64,000 bases of DNA from Brevibacillus thermoruber 423 (GTDB lineage Bacteria; Bacillota; Bacilli; Brevibacillales; Brevibacillaceae), in the NCBI RefSeq assembly GCF_000454065.1, contig NZ_KE695651.1, positions 254,258-318,257 on the forward strand, read 5' to 3'. Position 1 is the first letter of the stretch, and each line of letters starts with the position of its first letter. The notes under the pieces were generated by a model. That model searched no databases, had not been told where the DNA came from, and was given only the letters and a program-made list of their open reading frames with translations. A program made the position numbers and the translations under genes. Shown piece after piece: positions 35,613-44,144 of the stretch.

Positions 35613-36944
35613 GTGATCCGTCACAACAGAAGAAAATGGATGGGAAGTCTCCTTCTCCTCATCACGGCGCTCGTCGTGAGTTCCACCCCGTTCCGCGACC
35701 TGTCTTCTTTCCCCCATGAATTGCGCTTGATGGAAGGTTCACTGCAACAGCTTCGCGTCTCCGTGCCCGTCATGGGGACGTTGATCAACAGCAACCCCGA
35801 CATTTTGCACGTAAACGGAGCAGAGACGCGGGAAGTCGCCGTCGACCTGAGCAAACCGCTGTCCGTCGAGCCGCGCCGCGCGGGTGAGGCACAGCTCCAG
35901 GTCAAGTGGCGCAGCGTTCCACTGACCGCCGTCAAAGTAAACGTGCTGCCCGATTTGCGGGTCATCCCCGGGGGACAATCGATCGGCGTCAAGCTGCAGA
36001 CGGCGGGCGTGCTCGTCGTCGGACACCATCTCGTGGACACAGGCAAGGAAAAGGTATCGCCCGGGGAACAAGCGGGTATTCACGTCGGGGACATGATCGT
36101 CAAGATAAACGACCTGTACATCAACGACATGAATGACGTCAAGAAACTGGTCAGTGAAGCAGGGGCACGCAACACCCCCGTACAACTGCTGGTCGTACGC
36201 GGCAAGGAAAAGCTCAACGTGACCCTGTACCCGGCAAAAGACAGAAAAGACAACGAGTACCGCATGGGTCTCTACATTCGCGACTCCGCGGCCGGTGTCG
36301 GTACGCTGACGTTCTACGACCCCAACTCCAAGGCGTACGGCGCGTTGGGTCACGTGATATCCGACGTGGATACCGGACAGGCAATCGCCGTGGGCGACGG
36401 CCAGATCGTGGCGGCCAGCGTAACCTCCATTGAAAAAGGACAGAGCGGCAACCCGGGGGAGAAGTTCGCCCGCTTTTACAACGAAAGCGAAGTCCTGGGG
36501 ACGATCACCAAAAACACGCCGTTCGGCATCTTTGGCAAGATGAAAGAGCAGCCGAAGCGCAGTTTGTACAACGAGCCGATGCCGATCGCCCTTGCGGAGC
36601 AGGTGCAGGAGGGGCCGGCCAAAATTCTCACGGTGGTGGACGGCCAGAAAGTGGAGGAGTTCGCCATTGAGATCGTCAATGTCGTCAAGCAGCATTTCCC
36701 CGCCACGAAGGGCATGATCATCAAAATAACGGACAAGCGCCTGCTGGAGAAAACCGGCGGAATCGTCCAGGGGATGAGCGGCAGTCCGATCATCCAAAAC
36801 GGAAAAATCGTCGGGGCGGTCACACACGTGTTTGTCAACGATCCCACCTCGGGATACGGCTGCTACATCGAGTGGATGCTGCAGGAGGCCGGCATCCCCG
36901 TCCGCTCGCCGCAAGCCAAAACGCCGATCGGGAGTGCAGCGTAG
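35613..36944 (+). CDS. spoIVB: SpoIVB serine peptidase, stage IV sporulation checkpoint
   Basis: 443 residues from GTG 35613, about 9 bases after TAGGAGTG. An N-terminal membrane anchor (MGSLLLLITALVVSSTPF) is followed by a PDZ domain (about 120-205, SPGEQAGIHVGDMIVKIND) and an S55 peptidase domain. GALGHVISDVDTGQ contains the candidate catalytic His, and GIVQGMSGSPIIQNGKIVGAVTHVF (read in two parts) the nucleophile Ser in GMSGSP. It is made in the forespore and triggers pro-sigma-K processing. It lies upstream of spo0A as in B. subtilis. CATTATA at 35545-35551 fits a sigma-G -10, but no well-spaced -35 is present. Confidence 0.96.
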   Translation: MIRHNRRKWMGSLLLLITALVVSSTPFRDLSSFPHELRLMEGSLQQLRVSVPVMGTLINSNPDILHVNGAETREVAVDLSKPLSVEPRRAGEAQLQVKWRSVPLTAVKVNVLPDLRVIPGGQSIGVKLQTAGVLVVGHHLVDTGKEKVSPGEQAGIHVGDMIVKINDLYINDMNDVKKLVSEAGARNTPVQLLVVRGKEKLNVTLYPAKDRKDNEYRMGLYIRDSAAGVGTLTFYDPNSKAYGALGHVISDVDTGQAIAVGDGQIVAASVTSIEKGQSGNPGEKFARFYNESEVLGTITKNTPFGIFGKMKEQPKRSLYNEPMPIALAEQVQEGPAKILTVVDGQKVEEFAIEIVNVVKQHFPATKGMIIKITDKRLLEKTGGIVQGMSGSPIIQNGKIVGAVTHVFVNDPTSGYGCYIEWMLQEAGIPVRSPQAKTPIGSAA

Positions 36945-37144
36945 CGTCAGGACAGCACAGCATGCTTGGTGGAACCGGCACGAACGCGCGGCTTCGCGAA
37001 GCCCAGTCAGCACGCTCCATAGCCGTCAGCGCTCTCCCGTTGGGCGCGGCGGCTCTTCTCTATGGGGGCGTCCTGGAAAGGATGGGCAAACAGGCCAGGT
37101 GGAGAATGGCCCGTGCGGCGTGTAGAGGAGAAGGGGTCCTGCCG

Positions 37145-37180
37145 CATCCGGCCGCGTCTTTCGCGAATGACGGCCGGATG
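37145..37180 (+). repeat. GC-rich inverted repeat between spoIVB and spo0A
   Basis: Perfect ten-base arms CATCCGGCCG / CGGCCGGATG around 16 bases that include a smaller CGCG/CGCG pairing. No T run follows, so it is not a classical terminator. It sits in the 449-base spoIVB-spo0A gap. Confidence 0.7.
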
Positions 37181-37212
37181 GGAACCGTAATCTGGCGAAA
37201 AGCGGTCGCGAA

Positions 37213-37282
37213 TTGTCGAAATATCGGAAAAATCATTCAATCTTTCGTCATTGGCAGGAATGAACTGGGGTTTGTCGAATAA
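37213..37282 (+). promoter_or_regulatory. spo0A control region: two 0A boxes and a sigma-H promoter
   Basis: TTGTCGAA occurs at 37213-37220 and again at 37272-37279; both match the Spo0A-P box. The second lies within a sigma-H promoter: GCAGGAATG (37254-37262), an 11-base spacer, and GTCGAATAA (37274-37282), which matches the RnnGAATWW -10 exactly. The arrangement parallels the B. subtilis spo0A Ps promoter and implies autoregulation. No other gene was found in 36945-37393. Confidence 0.85.
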
Positions 37283-37393
37283 TTTTTCATGTGAAAAGAT
37301 GGTTTGGACATATTCCGATCGTTTACATACTTCTGAGATCACCAATTCCACCTTCTTTCCCAAACAGACCGTTGATTGTAAGGAGGAACGACC

Positions 37394-38182
37394 TTGAACA
37401 AGATTGATGTGTTGTTGGCAGATGATAATCGGGAATTTGTAAACCTGCTGGAAGAGTACATCAGCAGCCAGCATGACATGAATGTCATCGGGGTGGCGTA
37501 CAACGGCAACGATGTCATTCGCCTGCTGCAGGAGCGCGTGCCGGATGTGCTGATTCTCGATATTATCATGCCGCACCTCGACGGCCTGGCGGTGCTGGAG
37601 CAGATTCAGGCCATGCGCTTGTCGCCGCAGCCGAAGATCATCATGCTGACTGCGTTCGGTCAGGAAGAAATCACGAAAAAAGCGGTGGAACTGGGGGCCG
37701 CCTACTACATTTTGAAGCCGTTTGACATGGAAGTGCTGGCCCAGCGCATCCGCCAGATGACCAGCAGCAAGCCGACCGGTTCGTTTATCACCGCCGTCAA
37801 GCCGCAGACGTCGCTGGCGGTGAGAGGGCGCAATCTGGATGCCAGCATTACCAGCATCATTCACGAAATCGGTGTGCCTGCCCACATCAAGGGGTACTTG
37901 TACCTGCGCGAAGCAATCACGATGGTGTACAACGACGTGGAACTGCTCGGCTCGATCACCAAAGTGCTGTATCCCGACATCGCCAAAAAGTTCAACACGA
38001 CGGCCAGCCGCGTGGAACGCGCAATCCGCCACGCCATCGAAGTCGCCTGGTCGCGCGGCAATCTGGATTCCATCTCCAGCCTGTTCGGCTACACCATCTC
38101 CAACACCAAGGCCAAGCCGACCAACTCCGAGTTTATTGCCATGGTCGCCGACAAGCTGCGGATTGAAGCAAAGATTAGCTGA
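37394..38182 (+). CDS. spo0A: sporulation master response regulator Spo0A
   Basis: 262 residues from TTG 37394, 7-8 bases after AAGGAGG. The receiver domain (1-125) shows DD near 10-11, the phosphorylated Asp in [14 protein letters not shown] near 56, Thr in MLTAFGQ and Lys in YYILKPFD. The effector domain begins about residue 150 with the sigma-A/DNA helix region [24 protein letters not shown] (24 residues, in two overlapping parts) and [15 protein letters not shown]. It is the phosphorelay end point. The rare TTG start may limit translation. Terminator at 38300-38352. Confidence 0.98.
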   Translation: MNKIDVLLADDNREFVNLLEEYISSQHDMNVIGVAYNGNDVIRLLQERVPDVLILDIIMPHLDGLAVLEQIQAMRLSPQPKIIMLTAFGQEEITKKAVELGAAYYILKPFDMEVLAQRIRQMTSSKPTGSFITAVKPQTSLAVRGRNLDASITSIIHEIGVPAHIKGYLYLREAITMVYNDVELLGSITKVLYPDIAKKFNTTASRVERAIRHAIEVAWSRGNLDSISSLFGYTISNTKAKPTNSEFIAMVADKLRIEAKIS

Positions 38183-38299
38183 GAAGGAAGAAAACAGATG
38201 TAGCAAGGGATTTTGAGAATTGGAAACGGATTACATCCAGAACAATTTCGACTTCTAATATCCGAAAATGCCAATAAACTTCTGAACAGCAATCCAACG

Positions 38300-38352
38300 A
38301 ATACCGCTTGTTTATTGGTTCCCTAAAACCAATGAAGAAGTGGTATTTTTTT
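38300..38352 (+). terminator. rho-independent terminator after spo0A
   Basis: A long hairpin: AATACCGCTTG...ATTGGTT pairs with AACCAAT...AAGTGGTATT, with a CCCTAA loop and a T run. It lies upstream of the next gene and argues against starting that gene at 38340. Confidence 0.85.
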
Positions 38353-38375
38353 ATGGCCGAATGAGGGGGATGCAG

Positions 38376-38879
38376 ATGGATCGTTTAATCATTGAACCAA
38401 AGAAAGGGATTGGCATCATACAACTTGGCATGACCAAAATGGAGGTGGATGAGTGTCTTCAGGTCTATACGGATACATACGAAATCACCTATGAGCAAAA
38501 TCCTCGCAACTTCCACATGAAAGGTGCGATTCGATCTTGTTTTCAACTAGAATATGACTCCCATGGAAAGGTTACCTTTATTCAAGTGTCATCTGGTTTA
38601 AAGGATGTACTTTCATGCGAATGTATGGATATGGATGTGTTTCATACGAAAGCCGAGGAGCTTATCGCGGAACTGGATAAGATATCAAAATATGATCGTG
38701 ACCATAAGGAGTTAGGGTGGACGTATGATTTCCCTAAATGGGGGTTGTCTTTTTGGCGATCAAACATATGTAAAGAGGAAGATTTGCAAGAAGAGTGGTG
38801 TAAACAACTGCGTCCGGAAATTCAAGAAGATGAAAAGAAATATTTATACTTTGAATGTGTAAGCATTCGATGTGTGTAG
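38376..38879 (+). CDS. hypothetical protein, orphan in AT-rich island
   Basis: 167 residues from ATG 38376, behind GAGGGGG. I do not recognise a named family. The N-terminus KKGIGIIQLGMTKMEVDECLQ has the G.G.I.LGM(T/S)..EV pattern seen in various small cytoplasmic Bacillus proteins, some next to polymorphic toxins as immunity proteins. The rest is acidic, with several Cys and Trp residues and no signal peptide or membrane span. Codon use is AT-rich, unlike spo0A just upstream. An orphan immunity gene or phage remnant is possible; no toxin is next to it. Confidence 0.6.
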   Translation: MDRLIIEPKKGIGIIQLGMTKMEVDECLQVYTDTYEITYEQNPRNFHMKGAIRSCFQLEYDSHGKVTFIQVSSGLKDVLSCECMDMDVFHTKAEELIAELDKISKYDRDHKELGWTYDFPKWGLSFWRSNICKEEDLQEEWCKQLRPEIQEDEKKYLYFECVSIRCV

Positions 38880-39241
38880 TTTACAAAGGGCGGAGTGATC
38901 CCCTTTTGGACCGATTCCGCCGAATCGTATCTGATACGACGAAAGACGAAAAAATCAACACTGAACCAAAATTGCCACGGAACCGCAAATACGTAAACAG
39001 ACGCAGCATACAGTGAAAAGACAAGGAATGGATGACCTTTTCTTAGGCAAACCTGCCCGTAACTATTCATGACGGAATCCGGGAAAGATCCGGTGTCAGC
39101 CAATTGCCTATTCATCATGAAAGAACTTCCTGTGAACCTGTTGTCCGCCACCTGTGAAGATCAGCGATAAAATCCCCAATAGAATCGGTTGAAAATTCCC
39201 CATTTTCATCGCAGACTCTCTCCTTGGAGGAGAGAGAAATT

Positions 39242-40483
39242 ATGGTAAAGAATGGGGAGTTTTACATGATTCACGAGATGAGGAAACGTGGCATGAGTAT
39301 TACTCGGATCGCGCAGGAAATGGGGAGGGATCGAAAAACCATTCGTAAGTGGCTAAACAAGAAGGAACCTGAATCCTATCAGCGAAAGGTCACTCGTCTC
39401 GGCAAGCTGGATCCGTTCAAGGATTACGTTCGCCGCCGAATGGAGGAAGGTTGCCTGAATGCGAGAGTTATCCTGGAAGAAATCAAGGCAAAAGGGTATA
39501 CCGGTGGGATTACCACTCTGCGAGTCTTCATGAAACCGTTCCGGCCCACCGTCATCAGCAAAACCACCGTCCGATTTGAAACAGATCCCGGATACCAAGC
39601 CCAAGTCGATTGGGGACGGTTTACGGTGGACTGGCACGGCAAACCAAAACGGCTCTATGCGTTTGTCATGGTCCTCAGCTATTCTCGCATGATGTATCTG
39701 GAGTTCACTGAAGATGAGAAGTTGGATACGCTCATCAGTTGTCACCATCGGGCTTTTGAGTATTTTGGAGGGGGTACGGAGGTGATGCTGTACGACAACA
39801 TGAAGACCGTTGTGAAAGACAGAGATGAACAGGGCCATCCCGTCTGGAATGAGCGTTTTTCCCGATTTGCCAGCCACCACGGCTTCCTTCTTACGAGCTG
39901 CCGGCCCTATCGCGCTCGCACTAAAGGAAAGGTCGAAAACGGAATTGGCTATGTTCGCAAGAACTTTTGGCCGCGAGTTCGGGAATTCAAGGGAGTAGAC
40001 GATCTGAATCGTCAAGCTCGTGAGTGGCTAAATCAAGTGGCCAACGTGAGGATTCATGGAACCACGCACGTCAGGCCGGTTGACCGCTGGCATGAGGAAA
40101 AGCTGAAACCCATGAACCCAACGCCGTTTGCGGTCGTCGACCGTCATGCTCGGAAGGTATCAGCCGACTGCCTGGTATCGTTTGAGGCCAACCGTTACTC
40201 CGTTCCCTTCCGTTTTATGGGGCAAATCGTGCATGTCCAGGACGACAAGAACGGACGCATCCGGATTTACAGTGGAGACACACTCATCGCTGAACATCCC
40301 AAGGCCGTCCAAAAAGGGCAGCTGGTCATCAACAAAAAGCACTTCGAAGGACTGCGCCCAACCGGTCAACATCGAGTTCCTGCCCCAATGCCCAAACTTG
40401 TTGACCGACCAGCCCCTGAAGTGCTGGAACGAAACTTATCCGTGTATGAACAATTCCTCGACGAGGCGGTGAGGCTCCAATGA
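39242..40483 (+). CDS. istA: IS21 transposase IstA
   Basis: 413 residues from ATG 39242, behind GGAGGAGAG. The N-terminal helix-turn-helix (MRKRGMSITRIAQEMGRDRKTIRKWL in two parts) binds the ends. DDE catalytic residues: Asp in YQAQVDWGRF, Asp in MLYDNMKTVV and Glu in GKVENGIGYVRKNF. A C-terminal beta-barrel region follows. Full length for the family and without frameshifts, so probably active. The last four bases overlap istB. Confidence 0.95.
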   Translation: MVKNGEFYMIHEMRKRGMSITRIAQEMGRDRKTIRKWLNKKEPESYQRKVTRLGKLDPFKDYVRRRMEEGCLNARVILEEIKAKGYTGGITTLRVFMKPFRPTVISKTTVRFETDPGYQAQVDWGRFTVDWHGKPKRLYAFVMVLSYSRMMYLEFTEDEKLDTLISCHHRAFEYFGGGTEVMLYDNMKTVVKDRDEQGHPVWNERFSRFASHHGFLLTSCRPYRARTKGKVENGIGYVRKNFWPRVREFKGVDDLNRQAREWLNQVANVRIHGTTHVRPVDRWHEEKLKPMNPTPFAVVDRHARKVSADCLVSFEANRYSVPFRFMGQIVHVQDDKNGRIRIYSGDTLIAEHPKAVQKGQLVINKKHFEGLRPTGQHRVPAPMPKLVDRPAPEVLERNLSVYEQFLDEAVRLQ

Positions 40484-41265
40484 TTGGGCTGCAAGAACGT
40501 CTTGAGGATGCCTTCCACCAATTCGGATGGACTCGCATTCCCGAGGTGCTTCACCACCACGCCGAAGAAGCTTCCAAACACAATATATCGTATCTGGAAT
40601 TTCTGGACAAGCTGCTGCAGGAGGAGTTGGCGGCAAAATGGGATCGGTATATCCGGACCCGGACACGTCTAGCCAACTTGCCCTTTCACAAGACCCTGGA
40701 TCAATTCGACTTTCGTTTCCAACCATCCATCGATGAACGGCGAATCCGGGATCTGGCGACCCTTCGGTTTATCGAGCACCAGGAGAATCTCATTTTCCTC
40801 GGCCCGCCCGGTGTGGGGAAAACACATTTGGCCGTTGCACTGGCTTTGGAGGCGATTAAGCAGCGGTATACGGTGTATTTTACAACCGCCCATGATCTCG
40901 TGCAAACGCTTCAGCAGGCCGATCAGAACCATACGATCAAACAAAAAATTCGCATGTACACCAAGCCGCGTCTGTTGATCATCGATGAGATCGGCTATCG
41001 CAAGATGGACGAACCGGCAGCCCATTTCTTCTTCCAAATCATCTCCGAACGATACGAGACCGGCTCTATCATCCTGACTTCCAACAAGTCGTATGGTTCA
41101 TGGGGAGAAATCTTTGGAGACTCTATACTGGCCACAGCCATCCTGGATCGTTTGCTGCATCATTCCACCACAATCAATATCAAGGGGGAAAGTTACCGCA
41201 TCAAAGAAAAGAAAAAGGCGGGTTTCTTCCGACCAGAAGGGCATGAAGAACACCCAAAGGAGTAG
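40480..41265 (+). CDS. istB: IS21 helper ATPase IstB
   Basis: 261 residues from ATG 40480. AAA+ protein with Walker [20 protein letters not shown] near 107-125 and Walker [10 protein letters not shown] near 165-173, plus sensor ILTSNKSYG. It regulates IstA and target choice. Intact, like IstA. Confidence 0.95.
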   Translation: MIGLQERLEDAFHQFGWTRIPEVLHHHAEEASKHNISYLEFLDKLLQEELAAKWDRYIRTRTRLANLPFHKTLDQFDFRFQPSIDERRIRDLATLRFIEHQENLIFLGPPGVGKTHLAVALALEAIKQRYTVYFTTAHDLVQTLQQADQNHTIKQKIRMYTKPRLLIIDEIGYRKMDEPAAHFFFQIISERYETGSIILTSNKSYGSWGEIFGDSILATAILDRLLHHSTTINIKGESYRIKEKKKAGFFRPEGHEEHPKE

Positions 41266-41401
41266 TCCTTGTTTCCGCCCCCTAAGGGGCGTATAAAATA
41301 ACTCTTACTGGGGAATTTTCGATTGATTTTTTTGAGGAGCTTTCTTTTGATCTTGACAACCGAAGCCCTGCCTGAAGCGATGGAAAGCGCACAATTTCCT
41401 A

Positions 41402-41429
41402 TTGATATATTCATAAAGGTCACTATAAT
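41402..41429 (+). promoter_or_regulatory. sigma-A promoter of the rsbT-like/kinase operon
   Basis: TTGATA (41402-41407), 16-base spacer and TATAAT (41424-41429), 43 bases downstream of the IS21 right end. The operon therefore does not depend on an IS-borne promoter. Confidence 0.78.
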
Positions 41430-41470
41430 CAAACTAGAATGAAAAAAGTTTGATTCCATGGAGGATTCCT

Positions 41471-41875
41471 GTGCCGATGACCTACCAAAAAGTGAATATC
41501 TCTTCCGAAGACGATATTTATTTTGCGTTAAGTACCGTTCGTCATTTTATGAAGCAGCTCCCTTTTTCCGAGTCCGATCAGCAGAAGATTTTCGTGAGTG
41601 TTTCGGAGTTAACCCGAAATATATTGGATCATGCCTACAGCAAGGGGCTTTTTTGTTGTGAATTGCTCGATCAGGGAATACGTTTTGTCGTTACCGATGA
41701 AGGGCCGGGAATTCTCCATGTAGAGGATGTTGTCAACGGCAAAAAGAAATCGTCGTCGCGAGGATTGGGACTCGGCTTATCCGGCGTGAAGCGATTGATG
41801 GATGAATTCCAAATTGAGACTTCGACGAGAGGAACGAAGATCGTTGCGATCAAATGGGCAGGAAAGAAACTATAA
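41471..41875 (+). CDS. RsbT-like serine/threonine switch kinase (HATPase)
   Basis: 134 residues from GTG 41471, 5 bases after GGAGGA; ATG 41477 is an alternative. A single GHKL ATPase domain: N box VSVSELTRNILDHAY near 44-58, G1 DEGPGI near 77-82 and RGLGLGLSGVKRLMDEF near 98-114. The GLGLGL.GVKRLMDEF ending is that of RsbT rather than the anti-sigma factor RsbW. RsbT phosphorylates STAS-domain proteins of the stressosome and then activates RsbU. Here its partner is probably the STAS-bearing protein encoded immediately downstream. No RsbS, RsbU or sigma-B gene is nearby. Composition is AT-rich. Confidence 0.85.
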   Translation: MPMTYQKVNISSEDDIYFALSTVRHFMKQLPFSESDQQKIFVSVSELTRNILDHAYSKGLFCCELLDQGIRFVVTDEGPGILHVEDVVNGKKKSSSRGLGLGLSGVKRLMDEFQIETSTRGTKIVAIKWAGKKL

Positions 41876-43376
41876 AGCACCAAAGACGGATGATACCTTG
41901 AGCCGCCTTGCCTCCATCGGTCAAATCGCGGCGGGAATCGCGCATGAAGTGAGAAATCCGTTAACAGCGGTGAAGGGATTCTTGCAGCTTCTCCAAGAAG
42001 AGATTTCCCATGGGTATTTGGATATTGCCTGCTCCGAACTGGATCAGGCGATTGCGACGCTGCAGGATTTATTGCAGGTTTCCAAACCTGATTTGGAAGA
42101 GGAGTCGTATATTTCGATCAATCTCTGTTCTGAATTGGAGTCGCTGCTCTATTTGTTTCAGGATCAAATCTATCGGGTGCAAATTGTCCGAAACTTTCGC
42201 AATAGTGATGAAGTCATCTGCGGAAAACGAAACCAGTTGAAGAAGGCCTTTTTCAATCTCTTGAAAAATGCGTTTGAAGCCATTCCCCATGAAGGCATCA
42301 TTTCAATCGAACATTACCGAATGGGTGACTTCGTTTTCGTCAGCATTTCGGACACAGGGGTCGGTGTACCGCAGGAAAAACTTCAACTGTTGGGAACCCC
42401 CTTCTTCACAACAAAAGATGAAGGGACGGGAATGGGCCTGACGCAGGTGTTTTCGACCATCTACCAGCATGGAGGCACCATCGATGTAAAGAGTAGAGAA
42501 GGCATTGGCACGACTTTCACCATTCAATTTCCCATTGAAATGATCGAACAAATTGGAGTGATGAATTTGAATATGCAATACGTCGAAGGTCAAAGTTTTC
42601 AAGAATATTTTGTGATGAATCAGGATCGTTTTCATGAACTGTTTGCCCACGAAACGAAAGGGACGAATCAGCTCATTGAAGCCTCCATGTACAATATCGA
42701 TGTACAGGACATTTTTGACAGAATGGCCAAACTCCTGGTCGAAGAGCGGCAGCATGAACTGACCATACTCGCGAAGGAACTCGGAAAGACTGGTGCACGG
42801 AATGATGTTCCGCTCGTCATTAAACTGGAATTGATTCAGGCATTTCGCAAGGTGTATTGGAATCTGTTACATAACTATTATCAGCATGTCGGTCTTGACA
42901 TGGAAGGTGTTTTCCAACTTGGCATCAAAACGAATTTTATTTTGGATCATTACATTTTTCACTATTTCTCCAGTTACATCGAGTACAAGGATGAACTGCT
43001 TCGTTCCCACCGCGAAACGATTGATGACCTGTCGGTTCCCATTATTCCGTTATCCGCTTCCATGGCGGTGCTGCCCATCGTCGGCACACTGGACACCTAT
43101 CGGGCGAAAAAAGTGCAGGAGCGGACACTCAATCAAATCGCCAGCCTGAAAATACAAAAAATCATTATCGATTTATCGGGTGTGGCGTTTATGGATACGG
43201 CCGTGGTGGGCCATTTGTTTCGCATCGTTGAAGGAATCGGGCTGCTCGGATGCAAGGCGATCATCACCGGGATTCGCCCGGAAATCGCGAACACCATGAT
43301 CGAATTGGGCATCGTGTTTACGGAAAAGGTTGACACCAAGGCCACGCTGCAGCAGGCCTTGGAGGAATATCAATAA
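41802..43376 (+). CDS. histidine kinase fused to RsbR-like N-domain and STAS
   Basis: Up to 524 residues. ATG 41802 overlaps the RsbT-like gene by 74 bases; TTG 41898, 23 bases after its stop, is an alternative start. Residues about 33-105 are HisKA with AAGIAHEVRNPLTAVKGFLQLL (His48), and 110-250 HATPase with DTGVGVP and TTKDEGTGMGL. From about 255 a helical RsbR-type region leads to a STAS domain (about 405-520): IIPLSASMAVLPIVGTLD, IDLSGVAFMDTAVVGHLF and AIITGIRPEIANT, keeping the Thr positions phosphorylated by RsbT in RsbR. No PAS or membrane sensor is present. Such a kinase-STAS fusion would join two-component and stressosome signalling; function is inferred. Confidence 0.82.
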   Translation: MNSKLRLRREERRSLRSNGQERNYKAPKTDDTLSRLASIGQIAAGIAHEVRNPLTAVKGFLQLLQEEISHGYLDIACSELDQAIATLQDLLQVSKPDLEEESYISINLCSELESLLYLFQDQIYRVQIVRNFRNSDEVICGKRNQLKKAFFNLLKNAFEAIPHEGIISIEHYRMGDFVFVSISDTGVGVPQEKLQLLGTPFFTTKDEGTGMGLTQVFSTIYQHGGTIDVKSREGIGTTFTIQFPIEMIEQIGVMNLNMQYVEGQSFQEYFVMNQDRFHELFAHETKGTNQLIEASMYNIDVQDIFDRMAKLLVEERQHELTILAKELGKTGARNDVPLVIKLELIQAFRKVYWNLLHNYYQHVGLDMEGVFQLGIKTNFILDHYIFHYFSSYIEYKDELLRSHRETIDDLSVPIIPLSASMAVLPIVGTLDTYRAKKVQERTLNQIASLKIQKIIIDLSGVAFMDTAVVGHLFRIVEGIGLLGCKAIITGIRPEIANTMIELGIVFTEKVDTKATLQQALEEYQ

Positions 43377-43404
43377 ATAAAAGGGAAACGCTTTCCTGAA
43401 ATCG

Positions 43405-43438
43405 ACCCCTTTCAAACGTGACAAGGGGTTCCTTTTTT
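43405..43438 (+). terminator. terminator after the kinase-STAS gene
   Basis: ACCCCTT / AAGGGGT arms around TCAAACGTGAC, then TCC and six T residues. Confidence 0.8.
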
Positions 43439-43502
43439 CTGAGCCCCCATCCTGCAAGCCAGCACGTTGTGTTGGAGGGCGGTTCTCCCTTCCATGAATG
43501 TG

Positions 43503-43530
43503 TTGATTCGCCCCTTCTTTCTAGTACAAT
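43503..43530 (+). promoter_or_regulatory. sigma-A promoter of the carbonic anhydrase gene
   Basis: TTGATT (43503-43508), 16-base spacer, TACAAT (43525-43530), 36 bases before the start. Confidence 0.65.
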
Positions 43531-43565
43531 GAAGGAATAACACTTGCTAAGGCTGGTGATCACGA

Positions 43566-44144
43566 ATGACCAAACTGGAAGAGATTCTCGCGTTTAACCG
43601 CGAGTTTGTCGCTCGTAAGGAATACGAGGCATTCAAGACAACCAAATTCCCGGACAAGCGTCTGGTGATCCTGTCCTGTATGGATACCCGGCTGGAGGAA
43701 CTGCTGCCCAAGGCGATGAATTTGCGCAACGGGGATTTCAAGCACGTGAAGAGTGCGGGGGCGATCGTTTCCCATCCATTTGGCAGCGTCATGCGCAGTA
43801 TCCTCGTCGCGCTGTACGCCTTGAACGCGGAAGAAGTGATGGTGGTGGGCCATTACGACTGCGGGATGAGCATGATCTCCGCCGAAGACATGCTGAACAA
43901 AATGAAACAGCAGGGGATTGCGGCCGAGACGATTTCCCTGCTGCAAAACGCCGGGATCAACCTGAAGACCTGGCTGCGCGGCTTTGACAGCGTGGAGGAA
44001 AGCGTGAAACGAAGCGTGGAGGTAATCGCGAACCACCCGCTGCTGCCGCGCCGGGTACCGGTGCACGGCCTGTTGATCAATCCGGAAACCGGACAGCTTG
44101 ACCTGGTCGTCAACGGCTATGAGAGAATCGCTGCAGACGAGTAA
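43566..44144 (+). CDS. beta-carbonic anhydrase (YtiB-like)
   Basis: 192 residues from ATG 43566. Interconverts CO2 and bicarbonate. Zinc ligands are visible as Cys in LSCMDTRLEEL near 38, and His and Cys in VGHYDCGMSM near 95-98; the Asp-Arg dyad is in MDTR. The segment VKSAGAIVSHPFGSVMRSI is typical of the small YtiB-type class. Bicarbonate supply fits a genome with biotin carboxylases. It returns to the GC-rich composition of the backbone, so the island ends just before it. Confidence 0.93.
   Translation: MTKLEEILAFNREFVARKEYEAFKTTKFPDKRLVILSCMDTRLEELLPKAMNLRNGDFKHVKSAGAIVSHPFGSVMRSILVALYALNAEEVMVVGHYDCGMSMISAEDMLNKMKQQGIAAETISLLQNAGINLKTWLRGFDSVEESVKRSVEVIANHPLLPRRVPVHGLLINPETGQLDLVVNGYERIAADE

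Larger units (their letters stand above)
39153..41358 (+). mobile_element. IS21-family insertion sequence, apparently complete
   Basis: About 2.2 kb. The ends are TGTGAAGATCA (39153-39163) and TGATCTTGACA (41348-41358), inverted repeats with 10 of 11 matches and TG...CA termini. Internal terminal repeats GAAAATTCCCCA occur at 39191-39202 and, inverted, at 41309-41320, with a related GATAAAATCCCCA at 39166-39178; multiple end repeats are typical of IS21. It encodes IstA and IstB with overlapping ATGA. ACC flanks both ends, but this 3-base match is shorter than the usual 4-8 base target duplication. The 38880-39152 stretch before it holds no gene I can support. Confidence 0.88.

Noticed and set aside
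38822-39151. 109-codon minus-strand frame before the IS21 element
   Set aside because: No recognisable motif, no good ribosome site, and it overlaps the end of the hypothetical gene.
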